Positions 49,167 through 52,210 of a DNA stretch of 52,210 nucleotides are shown piece by piece. Both the position numbers and the translations under genes were made by a program. The notes beneath the pieces were generated by a model. That model made no database searches. It worked only from the letters and a program-made list of their open reading frames with translations, and was not told the origin of the DNA. Source of the stretch: Candidatus Poseidoniales archaeon (lineage in GTDB: Archaea > Thermoplasmatota > Poseidoniia > Poseidoniales > Thalassarchaeaceae); assembly GCA_012959435.1 (NCBI GenBank), contig DUDF01000196.1, positions 1 to 52,210 of the forward strand, in the 5' to 3' direction. The first letter of the stretch is position 1. Each line of letters opens with the position of its first letter.

Positions 49167-49394
49167 TTAACCCTCCTGTTTACTTGGCACCCATGCTTCT
49201 AATGCGTCCCGATCTGCGTGTTGATAAATGAATAATATCCACTGACCAGTTTCACGGTCTGGAATAGGAATGCTTCTTTTGGCTACTCCTTGTTCACGAA
49301 GCCAATCAAAGAATTCATCCAATACATCTGGTGATGGGTGCCGTACAAATGGAGGCTCATGACTCCAGAAAAACTCGAGTGGCTGGACGACCAA
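49167..49394 (-). CDS. Small unknown protein in the ribosomal operon
   Basis: 75 residues from a TTG start at 49394, 14 bases after the eS17 stop; no ATG is in frame. Features: aromatic-rich (EFFWSHEPPF, EFFDWLREQG, WILFIYQHAD), one short helix, no metal motif. Two bases before trmJ, so it is co-transcribed with the ribosomal genes. No family recognised; a ribosome- or tRNA-linked role is inferred only from position. Confidence 0.58.
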   Translation of the reverse strand: MVVQPLEFFWSHEPPFVRHPSPDVLDEFFDWLREQGVAKRSIPIPDRETGQWILFIYQHADRDALEAWVPSKQEG

Positions 49395-49408
49395 GCGCCC
49401 ACCTCTGA

Positions 49409-49621
49409 TTAATCAACGCGGCGCTGTTTGTAGGTTGTAATGTAACCTGCAATCCAATTACGCATCCGCTTGTTGACAAGTCTTCCATCCTCACCAACAA
49501 GGTCGGTGTATTCTTCAACCAACTTCTTGTTAGTATCAAAATCTGCCCCAAACTTGTCAGGATATTCTTCACAAAGTGCAATTGCTCTAATTTTAATAAA
49601 TGATGGCCTAATATTTCCCAT
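49409..49621 (-). CDS. rps17e: Ribosomal protein eS17
   Basis: 70-residue small-subunit protein of archaea and eukaryotes. The block [36 protein letters not shown] and [14 protein letters not shown] match the eS17 pattern, with NKxLVEE as the best-conserved part. Preceded by a GAGGTGA ribosome-binding site. The order eL31-eS17 is co-directional. Confidence 0.95.
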   Translation of the reverse strand: MGNIRPSFIKIRAIALCEEYPDKFGADFDTNKKLVEEYTDLVGEDGRLVNKRMRNWIAGYITTYKQRRVD

Positions 49622-49625
49622 TTAA

Positions 49626-49632
49626 TCACCTC
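49626..49632 (-). promoter_or_regulatory. Ribosome-binding site of eS17
   Basis: GAGGTGA on the reverse strand (TCACCTC forward), four bases before the ATG at 49621. It overlaps the TGA stop of eL31, so ribosomes ending eL31 can start on eS17. Confidence 0.8.
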
Positions 49633-49921
49633 AGTACTTCGCCTCATCAAGTAGAATCTGAATTCTATCGTCACCATCAACTCGGTCAACAACTATGTGG
49701 ACCCGGCGAGGAGGCTTCTGAATTCCACGTGACCAGATTTCTTGATTTACACCCTCATCAATCCAAATGTTCTCATCGTCCTGAACCTTCATGTGACGGC
49801 GAACGAATCTCTTGAGAACCTCAATTGCTCTTTTTGCCCTCTTTGTTCGAGGACAAGCCCATGCCGCTCGTAGAGGCACAGTATAGTGGCGGCTACCATG
49901 GAATAATTTTGCATCTGCCAT
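49631..49921 (-). CDS. rpl31e: Ribosomal protein eL31
   Basis: 96-residue large-subunit protein at the tunnel exit. Start chosen at ATG 49921 (MADAKLFHGSRHYTVPLR). Family blocks: RHYTVPLRAAW, RAIEVLKRFVRRHMK and WSRGIQKPPRRVHIVV. Follows eL39 with a five-base gap, a pairing common in archaea (rpl39e-rpl31e). Confidence 0.95.
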   Translation of the reverse strand: MADAKLFHGSRHYTVPLRAAWACPRTKRAKRAIEVLKRFVRRHMKVQDDENIWIDEGVNQEIWSRGIQKPPRRVHIVVDRVDGDDRIQILLDEAKY

Positions 49922-49926
49922 AATCA

Positions 49927-49933
49927 TCACCTC
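49927..49933 (-). promoter_or_regulatory. Ribosome-binding site of eL31
   Basis: GAGGTGA, overlapping the TGA stop of eL39 and five bases before the ATG at 49921. Same coupling pattern as at 49626. Confidence 0.8.
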
Positions 49934-50082
49934 TGCAACTTGCTCCTGCGCCAATGATGGCGTTTGTTGTGAGATGTGAAATTACGTCCTGTCCTCTGCA
50001 TAACCCAAACAGGTACCCTGCGGTTTGTTTTGGTAACTTTATTCAGGCGCTTCTTTTTTGGAGCTGGTTTATTTCGTGCCAT
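49927..50082 (-). CDS. rpl39e: Ribosomal protein eL39
   Basis: 51-residue, highly basic large-subunit protein, too short for common ORF cut-offs. It begins [20 protein letters not shown] and ends in a basic tail with [10 protein letters not shown]; the [12 protein letters not shown] block is typical of eL39. ATG at 50082, GAGGTGA at 50087-50093. Downstream of PDCD5. Confidence 0.95.
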   Translation of the reverse strand: MARNKPAPKKKRLNKVTKTNRRVPVWVMQRTGRNFTSHNKRHHWRRSKLQR

Positions 50083-50086
50083 ATTT

Positions 50087-50093
50087 TCACCTC
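50087..50093 (-). promoter_or_regulatory. Ribosome-binding site of eL39
   Basis: GAGGTGA, four bases before the ATG at 50082; it overlaps the end of the PDCD5 gene (stop at 50092). Confidence 0.8.
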
Positions 50094-50448
50094 AGATTCT
50101 TCGGATTGACGATTCTCGACGGTTTGAATTTAGTTGTGTAAGAACAGATTTCAAAGTGTTGTCATCAACAGGGATCTGTAAACTCCCTTCATTATGAAGA
50201 TTTACAAGATGGCGCTTAACTCCAAGGGCAATGTCAGGACGTGTTAATTCAACTCTCCCTAATCTCTCTCTAGATTCGGGTGTTAGAATAGTTCGCATTG
50301 CTTCATTGAGTGCAGTTACTTCTTGGTTTGCCACAGCCTGTTGTTCTTCTGCTTGCATCTGTTGTTCTGCCTGACTCTCAATCTGATTCTGAACTTCGGC
50401 TAACCGAGCAGCGCGCATCCTCTCAAGTTCACTGTCATCAATTGACAT
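50092..50448 (-). CDS. PDCD5-family DNA-binding protein
   Basis: 118-residue helical protein of the archaeal PDCD5 family. The N-terminal MSIDDSELERMRAARLAEVQ, a Gln/Glu-rich helix, then ILTPESRERLGRVELTRPD and an OB-like C-terminal part match. Archaeal members bind DNA weakly; the role is not settled. ATG 50448 is chosen over a codon at 50460. Its place between eS19 and eL39 is a conserved archaeal arrangement. Confidence 0.92.
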   Translation of the reverse strand: MSIDDSELERMRAARLAEVQNQIESQAEQQMQAEEQQAVANQEVTALNEAMRTILTPESRERLGRVELTRPDIALGVKRHLVNLHNEGSLQIPVDDNTLKSVLTQLNSNRRESSIRRI

Positions 50449-50479
50449 TACCTGTGACACCTACCCCACCTACATCCAA

Positions 50480-50950
50480 TCAGTACTTTGTCAATCCAGG
50501 CGCTGCTGCTTCTGCTGTTGGCCTAACTTCATGGGCAACTTCATTGATTAATTTGTGACCTGCTGGTGTTAATACTCTTCCAAGAGTGATTGTACCTGCA
50601 AGATTTTTCTTTGTTTCTACAAGACCTGCTTCTTCTAATTGCTGTAAAACAGTACGGATAATATGCCGTGAACCAGACTTTGCCCTACTAGGAGCGCTAC
50701 CTCTGTCACGTGCACCACCGTACATTTGCGAAAGATGATTAACTCCAATTGGAGAATGTATTGCGACCTTTCGAAGGACCGCTGCAGATCTGATTTCCCA
50801 CCAGTTATCCTGGGTTGGTGGTCTTTCTCGATGAACACCTGTCTTCACATGAAGTGCCCATTCTGGCCTAGAAATCGCATCGTAAGACACCATTCTTTCC
50901 GCCAATACTGGCAAAACCAAATTTGTTGGAACATCGTGGAATGTCGTCAT
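50480..50950 (-). CDS. rps19e: Ribosomal protein eS19
   Basis: 156-residue small-subunit protein. Family blocks: MTTFHDVPTNLVLPVLAER, RPEWALHVKTGVHRERPP, NWWEIRSAAVLRKVAI and QLEEAGLVETK. First gene of the reverse-strand operon eS19-PDCD5-eL39-eL31-eS17-unknown-trmJ. ATG 50950 has GGTG at a short distance upstream. Confidence 0.96.
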   Translation of the reverse strand: MTTFHDVPTNLVLPVLAERMVSYDAISRPEWALHVKTGVHRERPPTQDNWWEIRSAAVLRKVAIHSPIGVNHLSQMYGGARDRGSAPSRAKSGSRHIIRTVLQQLEEAGLVETKKNLAGTITLGRVLTPAGHKLINEVAHEVRPTAEAAAPGLTKY

Positions 50951-50985
50951 GTCAACACCTAAGCATCCCGCCGACCGACCGTCCG

Positions 50986-50992
50986 TATATAA
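50986..50992 (-). promoter_or_regulatory. Candidate TATA box of the ribosomal operon
   Basis: TTATATA on the reverse strand (TATATAA forward), centred about 39 bases before the eS19 ATG. A TATA box usually lies about 26 bases before the start of transcription, so this predicts a leader of roughly 12 bases that still contains AGGTG. The same site reads TATATAA on the forward strand and could also serve the divergent gene at 51088. Confidence 0.55.
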
Positions 50993-50999
50993 CGCAATC

Positions 51000-51019
51000 G
51001 TCCCCCCTATGGGGGGGAC
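51000..51019. promoter_or_regulatory. GC-rich inverted repeat between divergent genes
   Basis: GTCCCCCC, spacer TAT, then GGGGGGGAC (six C against seven G). It is sharply GC-rich in an AT-rich genome. It sits eight bases from the candidate TATA box, between eS19 and the exported protein at 51088. Possible operator or hairpin; nothing more can be said. Confidence 0.5.
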
Positions 51020-51087
51020 TGCTTCGCATGCCCACTATTAGCAACCACTACATCAAGTTCAAACAGGGTGGGTAGGTCGGCAGGTCA

Positions 51088-51897
51088 ATGGAGAAAGCAC
51101 TGGCTCGGAACCCAAACCTATTGCGCACACTGCTCGGTTTGTCAACGACTCTTATTCTTGTTTTGGGCTATTCGGTTTATTCTGCATCTCTAGACTCTGA
51201 ATATTATATTCACGAATCAAGTTTGGAGCAAAGTGCCCTTACCCTAACCCCTATTGAACAAGATAACAATTCACTATCATGGAGTGCTACCTCTGAAGGT
51301 CCCATATCTTGGGTAAATTTCACCTTAACAGGAGCCCCCCAAGATTCTATCCTCACCATTACCAGTGGAGGTGAAATGTGGTGGAGTCACCCCATGCTTG
51401 GTAGTGACGATGCTGACAACTTCAATTGTCTTCAAGGAAATACTGATTTTCAACTTGAAAATCACTGTGAGTTGTCTTTTACCCACTCGATTACAGTAGA
51501 CAGTAATGGGAATGCTAGTTTACGAGGTTTGCTTTCTGATCAACTACCCCTATCTGGAAAAGGGACGATAAGAGCAACAAATTTATCGACAGCCACAATC
51601 GAAGCAGAGGGAATTATTGATTCAGCAAATAACACTGTTTCTTGGCTAATTGAAATATCCTCAAGTTCATCTATAGATGATGAAACTGTCGACCTACAGC
51701 AAACGGTAGTCACCCATCAATTAAACGATATTTACCAATTTCATCTAAACCCATTTATTGAATCAGTTTGGTCACTAACAGCCCTTCTGAGTTGCTTCGT
51801 TATGGTTCTAGCATTACCATTGGGAATTTACTATGCAAGTATCAAGCGGGAACAACGAATAAATTTGACTCGCGGTGACGATAGCGAATCGGAATAA
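51088..51897 (+). CDS. Exported/membrane protein of unknown function
   Basis: 269 residues. A first hydrophobic segment (LLGLSTTLILVLGYSVY, about 15-33), a polar exterior domain with a cysteine pair (FNCLQGNTD and NHCELSF), and a second membrane helix near 230-250 (LLSCFVMVLALPLGIYYASI) before a charged tail. The topology suggests an external domain held by two helices. Not recognised. Divergent from the ribosomal operon. Confidence 0.68.
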   Translation: MEKALARNPNLLRTLLGLSTTLILVLGYSVYSASLDSEYYIHESSLEQSALTLTPIEQDNNSLSWSATSEGPISWVNFTLTGAPQDSILTITSGGEMWWSHPMLGSDDADNFNCLQGNTDFQLENHCELSFTHSITVDSNGNASLRGLLSDQLPLSGKGTIRATNLSTATIEAEGIIDSANNTVSWLIEISSSSSIDDETVDLQQTVVTHQLNDIYQFHLNPFIESVWSLTALLSCFVMVLALPLGIYYASIKREQRINLTRGDDSESE

Positions 51898-51977
51898 GCC
51901 CCTATGTGGGAATCTATGATTCCCTTCCTAAAGACCGACGACTTCAAATAAGCAAGAGAGGGTTTGCAAGAGAGGAC

Positions 51978-52210
51978 ATGTCATCTAACTCCGTCAGGTC
52001 GGCTCTTCTTGCTGTTGCCCTTTTATTGGCAATGAGTGCAACTAACCTTGCTCCTTTACTGTTGGTTCAAGAAGCAGAAGCGGCGAGCGGTATAGATGTG
52101 AGACCTACAAATTTTGATATCACATACACAAATTCAGCTGACCAAAGCAGGTATCGATTGCTCTCTAGTGCCGACCCATCTGGAGGTAATTTCAACCGCC
52201 CAATTAGTCT
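51978..52210 (+). CDS. Exported protein, 3' end outside window
   Basis: Start ATG 51978 with AGAGAGGAC just before it. The first about 38 residues form a signal peptide (SALLAVALLLAMSATNLAPLL) ending near QEAEAAS. The visible 77 residues then turn polar (IDVRPTNFDITYTNSADQ), as in surface or beta-rich proteins. The gene runs past the window edge; nothing more can be said. Confidence 0.72.
   Translation, partial: MSSNSVRSALLAVALLLAMSATNLAPLLLVQEAEAASGIDVRPTNFDITYTNSADQSRYRLLSSADPSGGNFNRPIS

Overview
This 52 kb window is archaeal chromosome, most likely from an uncultured marine euryarchaeon of the Marine Group II / Poseidoniales type. The archaeal signal comes from primase PriS, the proteasome-activating ATPase PAN, archaeal-type ProRS and MetRS, Kae1, MBF1, PDCD5, Tsr3, AlaX, a split transketolase, and an eS19-PDCD5-eL39-eL31-eS17 ribosomal operon. 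The AT-rich, very compact layout, the membrane-anchored proteins with very acidic segments, and bacterial-like catabolic genes (hut, futalosine pathway, OPT transporter) point to the marine heterotroph lineage. The genus-level assignment is inference. I see no insertion sequence, prophage, CRISPR array or rRNA; one tRNA-Val(GAC) is present.

Layout. 1-5 kb: CoaB end, small membrane protein, proS, a two-helix membrane protein, transketolase subunits. 5-10 kb: OPT transporter and P-type ATPase, divergent. 10-15.5 kb: menaquinone (futalosine) genes mqnE, mqnA and mqnD around a large lipid-anchored or membrane-anchored beta-propeller-like protein. 15.6-25 kb: zinc ribbon, priS, two unknowns, CNNM-type CBS protein, metG, ArsC-like, tsr3, mbf1, pan. 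25-38 kb: a complete histidine-to-glutamate pathway (ftcD, fchA, hutU, hutH, hutI), interrupted by an aminotransferase, a DUF835 protein, a multi-EF-hand zinc-ribbon membrane protein, alaX, tRNA-Val and a small zinc protein. 38-45 kb: kae1, basic/acidic unknown, FKBP, methylmalonyl-CoA mutase and epimerase, ABC exporter. 45-48.4 kb: a ribbon-helix-helix regulator followed by folE-queE-queC-msrB-queD (preQ0 for archaeosine). 48.4-51 kb: the reverse-strand ribosomal operon ending in trmJ. 51-52.2 kb: two exported proteins, the last cut by the window edge.

How it fits together. Histidine is deaminated by HutH, hydrated by HutU, opened by HutI, and its formimino group passes to tetrahydrofolate through FtcD and FchA, giving glutamate and a one-carbon unit. 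FolE in the preQ0 operon makes the pterin precursor that could also feed folate. Methylmalonyl-CoA mutase and epimerase fit odd-chain fatty acid or branched amino acid use, and the OPT transporter and aminotransferase fit peptide feeding. The most interesting points are an Ala-Cys-Gly triad in place of Ala-Ser-Gly in HutH; a QueC whose four zinc cysteines are replaced by Ser/Ser/Ser/Asp; a Tsr3 frame with no ATG/GTG/TTG start, sitting in frame behind the MBF1 stop codon; a five-EF-hand, double zinc-ribbon membrane protein whose two-helix module recurs in another protein 30 kb away; a PAN ending in Leu-Trp-Ser instead of the usual HbYX; and a repeat cluster over the likely promoter of the regulator-preQ0 operon.
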